64,000 bases of DNA from Scatophagus argus (lineage: Eukaryota; Chordata; Actinopteri; Scatophagidae): the NCBI RefSeq assembly GCF_020382885.2, contig NC_058504.1, positions 8,484,519 through 8,548,518 of the forward strand, read 5' to 3'. Under the pieces are notes generated by a model. That model was not told where the DNA came from. It ran no database searches and saw only the letters and a list, made by a program, of their open reading frames with translations. The first letter of the stretch is position 1, and each line of letters opens with the position of its first letter. The position numbers and the translations under genes were made by a program. Positions 29,701-42,576 of this stretch are shown piece after piece.

Positions 29701-31331
29701 ATAGACAGCAACACTAACATAAAGCTTAACATAACTGAAAACGAATCACCTCACCGCATGAGACGTTTGCAATCTGGACGTCAAACAACCATAAAAATGA
29801 ACGAATTAAAAACACAACCATGAACAAGAAAGAAAGTGAGCAAAGTGTGAAAGGTTTTGCTTTCACAAACTGTACGGCGTCAGGGAACGTACGTCTTCTA
29901 ACCTGTCAGGTTTAAAACAGATGCCTCTTCGAAGAGAGGAGCCGCCGTCTCTAATGTTCAACACGTTTTGGACAACTTACAGACTGAGGACAGGGAGGGA
30001 GAGGAACGACAGTAGCTTCAGCAGATGTTGGATTATCGACCCACACTAAGACAGAAGAAGGCCCGGTTGCCTCTGGCTGTGACACACTCCATTTATTTTT
30101 ACCTCGTCCTGCTCAATTTATCATCACAAAGCTGGACAGAGAGGTCATCTGCGTCACCTCCGTGTTCCCTTTTATCACAATGTGGAAACTAAAGAGCTGG
30201 CAGGCCACAGATGGACGTCAGTGCTACTGAACGCTGACGCTCCCGACCTGCACATCAAGGAGCACATCGGCGAACGTCTCACAACACTGAGCAGGAAATG
30301 TGTAAGGCTTCAGTCAAACCCTGTCGCCAAGCATAATGAGGGGCACGGCCACTGAGATTAAGGATGTCGAAATATATGGACAATTATGCAGAGCTGGGAG
30401 TCATGTTACAGCGACAATCACGAGGACGGTGTATTGGATTTAATTTTACATTGCTGACTGTTTTAGTGTGCTGGTCTCATGCACTAAATGGAACAAAGTG
30501 TGTGGCTGTTCTGCATCAGGGAAGCTGATGACGAATGTCTCACTTTTCCCATCTTCTCACATTCCTGCAGCTTTAACCTCAGCATAGGTGAAATCTGTTT
30601 TGCCATGTAATTCTTGATTATTATTCTCTTATTATGTGAATTCCTTGTCAAAACTGCAGTACTTCTGAGACCCAGGAACTACATGTACACATTCAAGTAA
30701 CGGCACTGTTATTTGACTTACAGGGAATACAATTAGTGCACAAGTAGATTACTTCTGTTTAACTTTATTAGGTGCTCTAACAACTCACCATTTCTCCTTC
30801 TTAGCTGCCTTACAAGGATATAAAAAGTCTTTCTATTGACCTGTTTTTGACTGCACTATAATGTATAAAATCCTGACTTTTCGTTGCACAAACGGACCAT
30901 TTTAATCGTTTGATTTCCATGGTAGGAGCCGAGCATCCTTAACACGTCTGTGTCGGCCAGTTACCCACCAAAGCCAACCATCCAGGCTGCTCTGGCTACT
31001 GGACGTCGCCGCACCTGCAGTGACGCGCTGCGGCCTAAACCAGAAAAAAAAGACGTGCAACGAGTGTTTTTGTCTGCCTTTGTGTGAGGGGGAAAAAAAC
31101 ATGGCCGGTACTGTTTATGACAAACAAGGTGACGATTAATACGTCGTTGTTGGTGTGTACGAAGAGGTGCAATACGTATTTTAACAGCACGGCGCTGAAA
31201 GCGTATGACTTGACTGATCAAAGAGAAGCGCGCTGCGGACAGACACACCGTTGACCTTGCGCACACCTACCCACGCTCGTCTCCGAGAGGGTCAGTCCGC
31301 TGCCGGATTGAAGGCTCTGAGCGGGAGGCAT
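23758..31331 (-). CDS. tmem255a: Transmembrane protein 255A (TMEM255A/FAM70A), 9 exons
   Basis: Exons in order: 31271-31331, 28580-28722, 27850-27912, 26629-26718, 25563-25628, 25328-25416, 24593-24755, 24286-24432, 23758-23901 (966 nt, 321 residues; human about 349). Four membrane helices are visible: around [55 protein letters not shown] and [21 protein letters not shown] Cys-rich extracytoplasmic loop ([11 protein letters not shown]) precedes the last helix. The cytoplasmic tail is Pro-rich with PY-like motifs (LPPYNAY, PPRYSP, PPPYSP) that could bind WW domains. The function of the family is not established. The loop between helices 3 and 4 is shorter than in human. Paralogue TMEM255B is less likely given the synteny and the PPPYSP ending. 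Confidence 0.94.
28723..31270 (-). other. tmem255a intron 1 (2.5 kb)
   Basis: Nothing beyond ordinary intron sequence is visible. I see no conserved motif, RNA or recognisable element in it. Confidence 0.5.
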
Positions 31332-31720
31332 CCTGGTTTGGTTTGGAGGATGGAAAACGTAATCTGCTGCGGACGATCCTGTCGCAAGTTCAAACAAGCG
31401 GACAAACAAAAAACCAAAACAACAATCACGACCCGGTGTTATTCGTTAAACATGAGACAGCTAGCTGAGTGCAGCGGCGAGCTAACGCAGACGGTGTGTT
31501 CGCCTGCTGCTGCATTCTCCGACTACGGTCCTGCGTCCCGGCTCAGCCCGGCTCGGTCTCATTTACATCGCGGCCGATGCTCACGCGTGTGTCGGTGTCC
31601 GTCCTCACGGCGTGTCGGTGTCGGGCAGTGAGTCGAGTTGCTGCTGCTGCTGCTGCTGGCTGTCACTGCGCATGTCACACATCTACTGGAAGAAGCATGT
31701 AGTCTTACAAACTGTGTGAC
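31332..31720 (-). promoter_or_regulatory. tmem255a promoter / CpG-rich region
   Basis: This is one of the most CpG-rich stretches of the window and lies directly upstream of the tmem255a start codon. It includes a short CTG run at 31639-31658. A CpG-rich promoter is inferred; no transcription start can be fixed. Confidence 0.5.
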
Positions 31721-32033
31721 GGCAGGCTGCTAAACTGTGCAGATTTTACACTCACAAAGCTGCCTGTAATTGTGCACAAGTTTCAGGTCAAATGATGAAT
31801 CGTCAGAAAACTTAATACAGGCTTGTTCTCCTTTTGTCTTTTACGTTTTGCTGGGTAACTGGGCTCAGGATTTCAGACAAAGACTTTCAGTATTTCACCA
31901 AATTAAGCAAATGCTTGTGATAATGGGGATTAAATAGATTATAATGCATATAAAGCTTGACAGCAAGTTTTTGTAGTATTTTCTGTGTGTTTAATACTGC
32001 TTTTTGTACTTCTGACGCAGATGTGTGGGCATT

Positions 32034-32480
32034 GGAGGACACTAAGTACATTTACTCAAGTACTGTTCTTCAATACAGTTTCAAGGTACTTTTACTTTCA
32101 AGGAGTATTTCCACTTTATGCCATTTAATTCAGATTCAAATATTGTACTTGTACGATTTGTGCTCTTATTTCACTGTTTGTTGACAACTTTACTTACTTT
32201 ATAGATTTGGTAGGATACAAAGTGTAATCCACAAAACAACGATTATGTAATATTATAGATTACGATAAAAGTGACGCGCACATTAATGGATCAATATTTA
32301 TAATCCAGTAAGATCATAAACATTACTCTAAAACATGCCATTTTCCATTACTGCTTTTTCCTTTGATACGTTAAGTATATTTTGATGCTCATACTTTGTA
32401 CTAAAAGTGAAAATTTAAATGCATTACTTACAACGGGGTATTTCTACACAGTGGCATTGCTGCTTTTAAGCAAAGGCTCT

Positions 32481-32481
<1 letters not shown>
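32034..32481 (+). repeat. Dispersed teleost repeat (TACTTTTACTT-type), long copy
   Basis: Starts with ggaggacactaagtacattt and actcaagtact, continues with ggtacttttactttcaagga and gtatttccactttatgcc. It ends with ttaagtatattttgatgctc, catactttgtactaaaagtg and gggtatttctacacagtgg. This order matches a very common teleost repeat from memory, about 450 bp here. A second fragment is at 5545-5720. Confidence 0.65.

Positions 32482-32512
<31 letters not shown>
32482..32512 (+). repeat. (TG)n microsatellite
   Basis: About 15 uninterrupted TG units directly abutting the end of the dispersed repeat. Confidence 0.9.
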
Positions 32513-32515
<3 letters not shown>

Positions 32516-34827
32516 CTCAGGGCCAGCTATCAGGCCGCGCTTCGAGCGCCACCATCTGTCCGAGGCTCGATGTTGCGTTTAAGGACTAGTCAGAGTCGCG
32601 CTGCCTGCGTGTAGGCAGCGTTTGAAGTCCCAGGGACGAGTTTTCCTTTGTGCGAAATAATTCCTTCTGTGAAATAAAAAGGAGCTCATTCATCTTGTTT
32701 GTCGGCTTACATCATACGTTAGGGAAACTGTGAAGGTCGACTCCTCTGCTTCATTTCCTCCAGCAGCAGCAGCAGCATTAAAAGGGTAAAAATCCAAGTC
32801 AGATGTGGAACTGAAAATGCAAAACAACCACAGGATTCAAAGAGATAAAATAATGATCCACTGCTTCCTAAATTATTTTTCAGACATAAGAAAATAGTTG
32901 CCCCCTGGAGCTCCCTCAAGGACTCCACTGACATCATAATGTTTATCAATAACTCTTTTCTGTTTCGCCTTGGTTGGTGAAGCATTATTTTACCTTCATG
33001 CAGGGAAATTAACTCTAAAGAGAATGCTGTTTTTATGTTGGATTTCTTTTATTTAGGCCTATTTAATTAATTTAAAGATACAAAATATTGTTAACTGAAT
33101 AAATAAAATATACATTTCGTTTGAAGTATTTTGCAGACTCTCTGAGGGTTACAGTTTCTCTGACAGAACTCAATGAATGACTCAATGAAAACACAACCCA
33201 GCTTTGTTTTTATGTCGCGTTGCTTCTGCTGCATAAACACCACCCGTGCAACAGGAACCTTTTGCGTGGACACGTGGCTGAATAATGACCTCTTAGGGAA
33301 TTTGCAAATGTAGTTTGTTTGTTCAAAAGCAGCTTAGTGCTTTTGATGTGAGATAGCTGCACTTAACTGGCGGATTTGATGCCAGGCACTGTGGTGTTTA
33401 TAGCTGACATATTGTAGACACGCCTATGGTGCTCTTGTGGAAGGCTCTAGAACTACTGAATTACGTTAAGTATCCCAGCATAGTAAAGATGGAGTTTTCC
33501 CTACACAAATTCACACCTAACCTCTTGCAGTGCACAATGCATCGCACATACAGCCTGTAGCTGCAGATGAAGATGCAGTCAGGCTACTTTTAAATGCCAG
33601 GCACACCGACAATGAACGTGTCATTACTCTGCACGGACAGATGCATGAACTGAATGTTTTCCATGTAGAGTGTTTTTTTTTTCCTGCAAATTTCCCCATG
33701 TGCTGAGAAGAATCACGGGAATTCAATTTTAAAAAACCCAAACACATCCATCATCACATGAACACGTGCTCGTTTTTTTTGCCGCGCAAACCTCAAAGAA
33801 CACATTTTTTCCATGACGCAAATTTCTCTTTTCATGTAAAAGAAAAAGAAAGAAGGAGGGGGTTGGGGGAAACTCCCTTAAAGCCCCCCCCCCCCTCTCC
33901 CACTTCTACATGGGGTAACAGGGAGTTGCGTGACCGGAGTGCAGATACACTCATGGATGAGGACTACTTGAACTTCCCCAGAGGGAAGCTTCTGTTGAGC
34001 AGGTTGTTCCTGCGAGAGTCTGTTGCGGAGGTTGCTGGCGTTGTGAACTCGATTAGTATGCATGCATGTGCAGGGACAATACCCGATGACAGATATTATT
34101 ATATTTATGATGCTTTTGTGCCGTGTTAAATCGATCAACAATGATAAACGTTTAGGGGGAGTAAAAGTAAGTTATCCGGGTGTGTGTGCACGTACAGTAC
34201 GCAGCCTGGCAGTGACTGACAGCAGTGCCTTGTGTCGGGATAAGCTATAAATATTGTATTCAGGCTTTGCTTCAGTCTTAGCCCAGCTTAGCAGACAATG
34301 GATGATGGTGTGCGTGTACAGAATGCAGTTCTGGGGTCCAGGCTGCTGCCAAAACCTCTCGGGGACAAAAAAAAAGCACTTTGCATCCCACCCCCAGTTT
34401 TTCTCTGTCCAGCGTTCATTCACTATGATGCGCCCCTAGTTGAAGGAGGTTCTCCACGCCAGATCCCGTTTGAATGCCTAAAACTTTCTAATGAAATCGC
34501 CAAACACTTTTTGACACACATTATTATTTTTTTTTTCTTTTCTCTCCCTGGGAGTCAAGAAGATTTTCGACGTATTAATCCACGTTTTTCGTTGACAAGA
34601 AATCTTCAGGTAGGTCAGAACTTTAATTAATGTTATATTTGGTACAGCTACGATAATAATTTCTTGTGTATGATTCTTGAGCAAGTCGTTCAGATTGCTT
34701 GGCTGCAAAAAGTTTTGAGAATGTCTCTGGACTTGGCAAGTTTGCATATGTAAAGATGCGTCGCTTCAAGTCAGTGGCACCGTAGATGTGATTGGTATAA
34801 CAAGTACCCTTTTTCTTTCTGAAGAAT
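32513..34827. other. Upstream region of atp1b4
   Basis: Includes a poly-C run at about 33886-33898. No gene is supported. Long frames such as 33758-34129 are low-complexity or lack homology that I recognise. The atp1b4 promoter should lie near 34600-34820 but I see no TATA box that I would trust. Confidence 0.45.
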
Positions 34828-37800
34828 ATGGAGCCCGTTTCCACAGTGGGAGGAGCTGAAGAGAAGCCCCTTAAAAATCACCCGAGTGTTGTAAGTGCTG
34901 AAAATAAATAGAAAACATGTCACTTTCTAAACACTGTATCCACTGAAGCAGATATTAAGACATCTTTTCCACTATGGCTTAAGTTTATTGTAATGAACAG
35001 CTCAGATATCATTAATTCAGTAACCAAGTGGTTCCATAGGTAGGAAACTCCACACTCGTTACAGCAGTTTTAACATTTCAAAGCAGCTTCTTTCATGGGC
35101 CAAATGCTCCGTGTGAGAGAAGAAAGAAGTGACTTGTGTGATTCCTTTGGGATCTGTGTGTCCTGTCCTGTGGACGACTGAGAGTCAGTGAGTAACATGT
35201 GGCTGTCAGAGTGACCCTCCAGCTCTGCTGTCTGCAGCTGCTGCTCCAAGCAGGAGGGTCCACTCAGGGGAGGTCAGCTCTCCCAACGAGTGCCAGAAAG
35301 GTCACCAGCGGGTTTATAATTTGCAGAAACAGGGGACAGGACCAGCAGTGCGATGTTCATTAATATGCAGAGCACTCTCTGGCAGTTTATACCATCAGTC
35401 ATACTCAGAGCAGAAGGCATGCCATTTTTTTCCTGCAGTGACTTCAAAAGAAAATAGTTCGACTGCAGAATTTAGCAGTTGAGAATATGTGTGGTGAGGG
35501 CATTTTCTCTTCTCCATCTTTCCACCAGCCTCACAAAGTGATACTCAAACATGGCCAAGAGCTGGAGGAAGAGCAGGAGGAGTTGGCCGAGCACCAGCCT
35601 CTAGAGCAGGAAGACCTGAACTTTGAGAGATGGAAGCGCAGGCCGTTACCCAAGAGGACGCTCCACCAGAAAATAGACGACTTGAAGACATACCTGTGGA
35701 ATGCAGAGACCAACGAATTCATGGGTCGCTCTGGAAAGAGCTGGAGTGAGTTGATGAAGAAAGACAGGTTCTGTGTTGTTGAGTTGTGGGGAGAAACATT
35801 TGGATTAATGCAAAAGTGCTTTATTTTTTCAGTGCTTGTGTCCAATAATTACAAACCTAGTGTTGAATGTGTTACTGTTGAATCATCTTAAGCAAACAGA
35901 AGAGCAGATATGGTGTTTGAATGTCTTTAAAAGATGCACTCAGGGATTGTTTAGAGGGTGAGAAATGTGCTGCAAGTCTGTGTGTGTCCTTATGCTCAAT
36001 GTTTACATAGGTGCATGGACAATTCAGAGTGTCCCGACAAAAACAGACTGCCTGGGGACGTGTTCCCAGCGGGAGTGCACTGTTCCGGGCCTCGCATTGG
36101 CCAGGAATCACATTCCTCTACATCTTACCATGCTCTCCACAGCCTCTTTCCCAAAGCTTTGGCGACCTCATCGCTGAACTTAACATGCTTATGGCCCCTC
36201 AGTTGCAGCTAAACACGTAGAGATGCTGTTGTCTTTTTTTATCCATAGAGCCCACTGCCAAATTGAGCTTTGGTGCAGGCGAACTTTTCTGGCAGAAGCT
36301 GCAGACTAGATGAGTTTGTTGAGTCAAGGATGATGGAGCAGCCTCTTGGTATTCCAGGGAAGTTGCTATGTGACGCTGTTGAGCCCCCTCCCTCAGCTCC
36401 ACTGTACACAATGGCAAACTTGCAACTGAGTGTAGAGAGAATATCCAAGGAAGGTGTGTGTGTGTCTGCGTGTGTGTGTGTGTGTGTGGTACTTGCATAA
36501 TCTGAAACGCTGGATACCAGGCAGGACTAAGAGCCGATTTCAGCTACATAACCAGTGTGTGCACACTTGTGGAGGAGTGGGGCCCGTGTGTCTGATGAAG
36601 AAAGGCCCTGAGTTGAAGTCTGTGCTGTGTGTCCTGTGAGACAAGTGTGTAAGACAGGACACAATACCAGAGTGGGGTGATTGGGGCTCCTTGGAGCTGG
36701 CTGGGCCTCTATTGCTGCAAAAGACCTTCACTACGATGGCAACCGGAGGTTCACTGTGTTCCTGAGTGAAAGGACAGCTGGGAGAATTCTCACTGAGCTC
36801 AAACAGAAAGGCCTTTGTGGCTCTGGGGACGCAAGGCTGGCTGCAGCTAGTCCCCTGTGAAATTGCCCGCACAGCAAAAGCCATTTAATTTAGGACATGT
36901 TTGGCTTGATTAGTTGCTAATGGACTGTTAATTGAAAATTGTAGCACAATGAGAGTTCTTCGGCTTTCTTTATTGTAAGGTTGCACATTATCTCAATCCA
37001 GTGGCTTTGTTTTTTTTGGGTTTTTTTTACCATTTATTTGCATTATTTTGCTTACTCAGACATGAAGGAGGGACAGTGCTTTCATCTGAGTAAACAAATT
37101 AGTGACTGTACTGATCAAGGACAGTAGCTGGAGTCCAGACAGACCAAACAAAGTAAAACTGGAAATTCTTTACGGCTCATTGTTTTTTTCCGCTCAGATC
37201 AGAGGAATGATTTACTGAGAGCTTTCTGCCAGATACTTTATTTTATTTATTTATTTATTTTTTGCAAATACTGCATCAAAAATTTTCACCCTAATAACTC
37301 CTTTTTTCACACCTCTTTTAGGCCTCATCCTTCTCTTCTATGCTGCACTTTATGTGTTTCTCGCAGCCATGTTTGGCGGCTGTTTGTTTTGCCTAATGTG
37401 GTCTATTAGCCCCTATCATCCAACCTTCAACGACAGAGTGATGCCACCAGGTAAATATAAGCCCGAACTGAAACCAGTCCACTGCACCCTTCACTGACTT
37501 TCCTCTTGTCTTTTTGCTCCACTGTCCTTCTGTCTGTTGCTTCTACGCGAGTCTCCGCACAGTTGACTGTCTCTGCGTCTCCACTGGCAGGTATGACGAT
37601 GGCCCCACACCTAGAAGGCCACGAGATCGCCTTTAATGTCACTGATCGCAAATCCTGGAAGAAGTATGCGAGGTCTATGGATGAATATCTAAAATGTGAG
37701 TCATTAGTGATTGTTGGGGATAATGTTAAAGTTGTGGGGTGGTGGTGGTGGTGGTGGGGGGTCTGATGAGGTTATTGAGTTTGTTTAAAGTGAAGCAGGC

Positions 37801-39367
37801 GTGCAATGCCTTAATCCTCATCTTCGCTACCTTTGTCCCCTTTATTCATTTGGTTTTTGCAGGGCATGCTGGGAAAGGAAGCCTCTTTGTGGACAGAGTG
37901 CAGCAATTCAATGCATTTTTTTTTCACACACTGCTTTTGTCAGACTTCCTTAATCAGAGGCCTGAGTCTGGCAGGGCATTGCTGTGGCAAGGGTTTATTT
38001 ATGCCCTCCTCTCTCGTTCTGCTTCCCTCCGTCTCTGCCTTTTTCTCTCTGCTCTCCATTTTCAGCATATAACGATGGAGCTCAGGAGAGGAAGAATATT
38101 CGCTGCACACAGGACAGATACTTCATGCAGGATGACTTGGAGGAGAGCGCAGAGCGGAAAGCATGTCAGTTTAAGAGGTCCTGGTTGGGGGACTGCTCGG
38201 GCCTGCAGGACCCCAACTATGGCTATTCTCAGGGAAAGCCATGTGTCTTCCTTCGAATGAATCGGGTAAGATGAGTGTCAGTCACCATAACCTGTGAAAA
38301 CCGTGAAAGTGCAATTATGTATAGCAGCACAAAAAATAAAAGAAGGATTATAAAAGTGAACTGTTTCTCGTTGAGCGACATCTTGTGACCGTTTCACAAA
38401 GTGCACCGCTTTTTTGATCCAGATTAGCATTCAGAATATTGACTCACGTGTAATCACATTGTGGAAAGTTTGGTCAGTTCTCAGTAGGAGCAAACTTCTG
38501 CATGTAATTTTTATTATTGATAAATGAAGACATTATCCATCTGGAGATCAGTTTCAGTTTGAAGCAAAGACAGTTGTGTGTGCATCCAAACACAGAAAGG
38601 AAAATTAGAGATTAGAAAACTGAATTAAATTAAAATTAGAGGCACATGGAAATTGTCAATCTGCCAAAATTTGTTCTGATTGAACGTTTTCATCCACAAG
38701 GTCTTTGCGGGCAAACATCCATTGGAGTTCATTTGGAAGACATGGCAAAATATATAGAACCAAAATAGGATTGAAGTGTTTTTTAACTTTTTTTGTTTGC
38801 ATGATGACAGTTTTTTTATTATTTTTCTTTCGTTTTAATAGATTCTTGGTTACTTACCTGGCCAGGGCAAACCAATAAACGTAACTTGTGGAGTTAAGGT
38901 ACAGTAACCATCAACACTGTCACACTTGTAACCGTATCTCAGTTGTAATGTGTCATTAAAAGAATATAATAATTGTATCAAATATGCGTCAAAAAAAGCA
39001 TAATTTCTTGCCCCTCTTCAGAAAGGACCTCCAGAAGCATTGGGAGAAATCCAGTTTTTTCCAAAAAGCATTTTTGACCTGAAGTACTATCCATACTATG
39101 GGAAGCTCAGACATGTGAGTGAGTTTCATCCTTGAAAATAATTGCTGTGGCATACAGACAATATTATTTAAGTTCGAAATAACACCTGTCGTATCTTGAC
39201 CTCAGGTAAACTACTCTTCGCCGGTGGTGGCTGTGCGTTTTGCAGGAGTGCAGTACGACACTCACATCCAAGTACAATGCAAACTGAATGGGAAGGGCAT
39301 CATTAATGATTCACCCACTGACCGCTACCTGGGAAGTGTGACCTTCTCTTTGGACATCGGAGGGTAA
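34828..39367 (+). CDS. atp1b4: Na+/K+-transporting ATPase beta-4 subunit family member (ATP1B4, beta-m), 8 exons
   Basis: Exons: 34828-34890, 35529-35745, 37322-37450, 37591-37695, 38067-38265 with its first base at 38066, 38842-38898, 39022-39114, 39206-39367 (1026 nt, 341 residues; human 357). The chain is a short N-terminus, a Glu-rich stretch (about 31-48), the block [18 protein letters not shown], one membrane helix (about 95-122), the conserved [15 protein letters not shown], and a large ectodomain. Six ectodomain cysteines (IRC, KAC, GDC, KPC, VTC, VQC) fit the three beta-subunit disulfides, and [17 protein letters not shown] is the family signature. In non-mammalian vertebrates beta-4 works as a pump subunit at the cell surface; in placental mammals it became a muscle inner-nuclear-membrane protein. 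The start ATG is the least certain part. Confidence 0.93.
35746..37321 (+). other. atp1b4 intron 2 (1.6 kb)
   Basis: Holds the (TG)n tract at 36454-36488 and a TTTA-rich stretch at 37238-37263. I see nothing else. Confidence 0.55.
36454..36488 (+). repeat. (TG)n microsatellite, interrupted
   Basis: Two TG runs separated by ctgcg, in atp1b4 intron 2. Confidence 0.85.
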
Positions 39368-40090
39368 GGCAAAGAAATGGCTGCCAGCAGGAAGCTCCCG
39401 TGACAACGAGGCAGGATAACGTACAGAAAAAAAAATATGATGTTGAAATATTATTTCCCATGAAATATGTAAATTCCCTCTCCTCATCTTTCACTTAAAT
39501 ATCCATGTCTTCCGCTGTGAAACAAATTCCTCATGAAGTAGATATTTACTCTTGTGTTTCTGTTGTATCTTTGTACCTTGAGCGTGCTACTGGCACCTGC
39601 ACCCACAACAAAGTGCTGAGCACAGGACAAGTGCATAGAGTGAGTTACACTGTAATTCTTGATATTCTGTAATGATTAGCAAGATTAATCAGACTAAATT
39701 ACATTCTGCCCAATAGTTAGCATTTCTGGCTATGCAAATCCAATTATGACTTAAAACATTAATAGGCACTTAGAAATATTGTTTTATCAGGTTAGATTAT
39801 GTTTTTGTGTGCACATTTTTGTGTGATAAAGTGTACTAATTTGTTTTGCATTATATTTTTCAACATTGTATATTGTAAGAATTCAAAGAACTATCATGCA
39901 AACACTGAGAGCAGGACTTGTGCTGTACTTACACAGTAAAAAAAGATAATAAATGACTGCAAATACACTATTACAATATTTTTGTTGACTAGAGCAGTAT
40001 TATACATTTATGATAAAAGCATCACAAGCCACTTCTTGCCTTCTTTTGTAAAAACATTTGCTTTTGATGAAATACTACACAAGACTGATC

Positions 40091-40096
40091 AATAAA
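40091..40096 (+). terminator. Probable poly(A) signal of atp1b4
   Basis: AATAAA about 725 bases past the stop codon, followed by tgtgaaatagtctgtg-type T/G sequence. Other AATAAA-like motifs nearby (about 39946) make the choice uncertain. Confidence 0.5.
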
Positions 40097-40429
40097 GAGA
40101 CATACGGTACTGTGAAATAGTCTGTGAAAGATCTGTGTCATTTTATTTTTCCTGAACTGTGCTACTAAACTTGATATCAATGTTGTATTTATTTTTATTT
40201 ATTTTTTATTTATTTTATTTTTTTCAAAAAAAGAAGCATTTTTAAATCTTTAAATCCTAGCTGTAATTTTCAGAAGGAAGAAGGAAGTATTTATTAATAA
40301 TAGTATAAAAATCATTAGCGTTCAACTTATTTTTCAACTGATTCTCTTCTTTTTTTTCACCCAGAAGAGCTCTTCTTGATGAATAAAGGGAATGTATGTC
40401 TATATTTTGTTCAGGCTTAGCCCACATAA

Positions 40430-40895
40430 CTGTTACCACTACCCCCATGCTAGTGGCTCCCTCAGCTAACACATTTTAGCTTGTTAGCATGCTGATTAGC
40501 TGTTAACACAAACTAAAGCTGATAGTAAGATAATCCTTGATTGATGTTGTTGCATGGGATGGAAATGTAATTAGTTTTGCTGCTTTTAAGACATAAAAAG
40601 TATTAATGATGACAATGATGGTGCTAGATCCAAATTAAAGAGACAAAGTTATAAGAATTCATCTTCAGGAGCACACATACATCTGTTCCAGATTTTATGG
40701 CAATCCATACAATAGTTGAGATATTTCACACAACACCACAAGTCTGAACCTCGTGGCAGTGTCAGAGGAGAAGTCAGGGGTCTCAAAAGTCTTTATGGTT
40801 CATCCTCTGGGCGCATTACATGGCATCTATTCAACAGCTGTTGAGATACTTCTGTCTGGTGAACTGACGACGGACAGACCGTAGCCATTAACAAA
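40430..40895 (+). repeat. Dispersed teleost repeat, copy B
   Basis: A run of blocks typical of an abundant teleost repeat as I recall it: tagcttgttagcatgctgat, tggtgctagatcc, gattttatggcaatccatac, aatagttgagatatttcaca, gaacctcgtggcagtgtcag, ggttcatcctctggg, acagctgttgagatacttct, ending in gacggacagaccg. The last part matches copy A at 22360-22530. The class is unknown to me; it carries no visible coding sequence. Confidence 0.65.
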
Positions 40896-42433
40896 GCTTT
40901 ATGGTCACGTCTGAATTTGGCAACTCCATCAAAAGTACAGGCCCATTTTGTGGCAAAGGGAAGGGTTCTCGTGGGTGGGGTTTTAATTAGGTCAGAAGAA
41001 ATTGCAAGTAAAACAACTGATTTGTTTGTTTGTATTATTTTCACAAACACAACATTGGAGTACGTAGGACTCCAAACAGCGAGGATGTAAAGCTAAGGTC
41101 TGCAAAACACAGGTTAACTGTTCACCTCTAGTCACAGTAATGGGTTTTGCCTTCATCAACCTGCATATCTGTCTAAATGCCAGTAAAAGCTGAAGTCATG
41201 CTTCTGTGTACAATTACGGGTTAGAAAAAAATGCAAATGTTTAGTTTACAACCATTGACCTTTGAATTCACTTTCGACTAACTCCTGCTTAACAATTCAA
41301 ACAGTTCAAAGAATGACAGCGATACAAAACAAGAACAAAACTTTATTTAATCTGTTCCCCTCTTGTGTTAATCAAGCTCATCATATCACATTCTTCATCA
41401 GATGGAGACAAGCTTCAAGCAAGCGACTCAGAGGTGCACAACAGAAAGGCACGAAACTGTCGCATAAATGAAATGGTGTGACTCAAGAAATACTAATCAT
41501 GAGCTTCATACTTGAACTGCTTATGTTGTTGATGTTACTGTATTATCACACAGAAGGTATAATGTTGGGAGCTCACTCAGACCAATTTTCCAGTCGTTAA
41601 ATCACAAAAAAATTAATGTACATTCAACCAAGTCACACGTCAGAAACTCAATATCCATTCACCAGAACGTCCATTTGTCTGACTTGTGAAATAACACAGG
41701 ATTATAACAGAACATTATAATGAATTCACCCAATACTCAAACGTGAAGACGTGTACATTGAAAGAAAATAACAATAATTTTAATTCTTTTAACATTAGTG
41801 ACAGACAAAAAAATCAAATAAATAACTCAACTCCCAAAGCTGGTAAAGTGTCGAGATAAGTTCCCTTCCATCAAGCTACAATTAAGTGACTACATGTGCA
41901 ACAACAGGAGTTTCATTTAACGGTCAATTTATGCTGCGTGGTGTCTGGGATATGAACATCTATTAGCTTGCTCATACATTCACGTCATCAAAAATCAATG
42001 TCATTCATTCTATACAAGAGAGTAATTTATACATATACTACTGTACAGCACAGAAACCGAGAGGGAAAAGCCTCTCCGGAATGGGAGGAAGGAGTGCTCT
42101 CTGAGACGGAGATGGACGGCTACTCACAGCCGTGAATTTAATTTTCAAAACATGCAATCTATAATCAAACGAAGCAATATTCACCATAAATGTTTCGGTA
42201 TTTGATTCAGTCATTGGCCTCAAAGCAAAACCAGGGAAACAATTTGGGTGACGGCTGGGATAAATTTTAAACTGTGTGCGAAAAGTAAGGTCGAGGTTAT
42301 TTTTAGGGAGGCAGAAAAAAGCAGGAGCTTGGGATGCTATCGATGCACTGACGGGCAGCGAAGTGCTCAGGAAGGGGTTTTTAAGAACTGTCAGGGCTGA
42401 AAGGGTGCGAGACGCAGAAGCAGCCGGGTTGGA
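40896..42433 (-). other. Probable 3' untranslated region of the LAMP2C transcript and flanking DNA
   Basis: About 1.5 kb without a gene. A minus-strand AATAAA at 41342-41347 would give a 3' untranslated region of about 1.1 kb. Confidence 0.45.
41342..41347 (-). terminator. Candidate poly(A) signal of lamp2 (2C form)
   Basis: AATAAA on the minus strand, about 1.09 kb past the 2C stop codon. Confidence 0.4.
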
Positions 42434-42576
42434 TTATACAGACTGGTAGCCAGTGCGACTCTTCCTCCGACCAATCAGGTAAGAGATAAGCACAAGGATG
42501 ATTAGGAAGCTGAGCGCCACGCCCACCGCAATGGGGACCAAAAAGCTCAAATCAGAGTCCAGGAAGCATTCCTCAG
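42434..42576 (-). CDS. lamp2: LAMP2 alternative last exon, 2C type
   Basis: Acceptor cag at 42577-42579. It encodes [20 protein letters not shown], a membrane helix and the cytoplasmic tail [12 protein letters not shown]. The tail matches human LAMP2C except for no visible change in the last 12 residues, and the final GY-x-x-V is the lysosomal sorting motif. LAMP2C has been linked to RNA/DNA uptake by lysosomes in mammals. It is the most downstream of the three exons. Confidence 0.92.

Noticed and set aside
33758-34129. 123-codon plus-strand frame upstream of atp1b4
   Set aside because: It reads through a poly-C run as poly-Pro and shows no homology that I recognise; no splice sites tie it to atp1b4.
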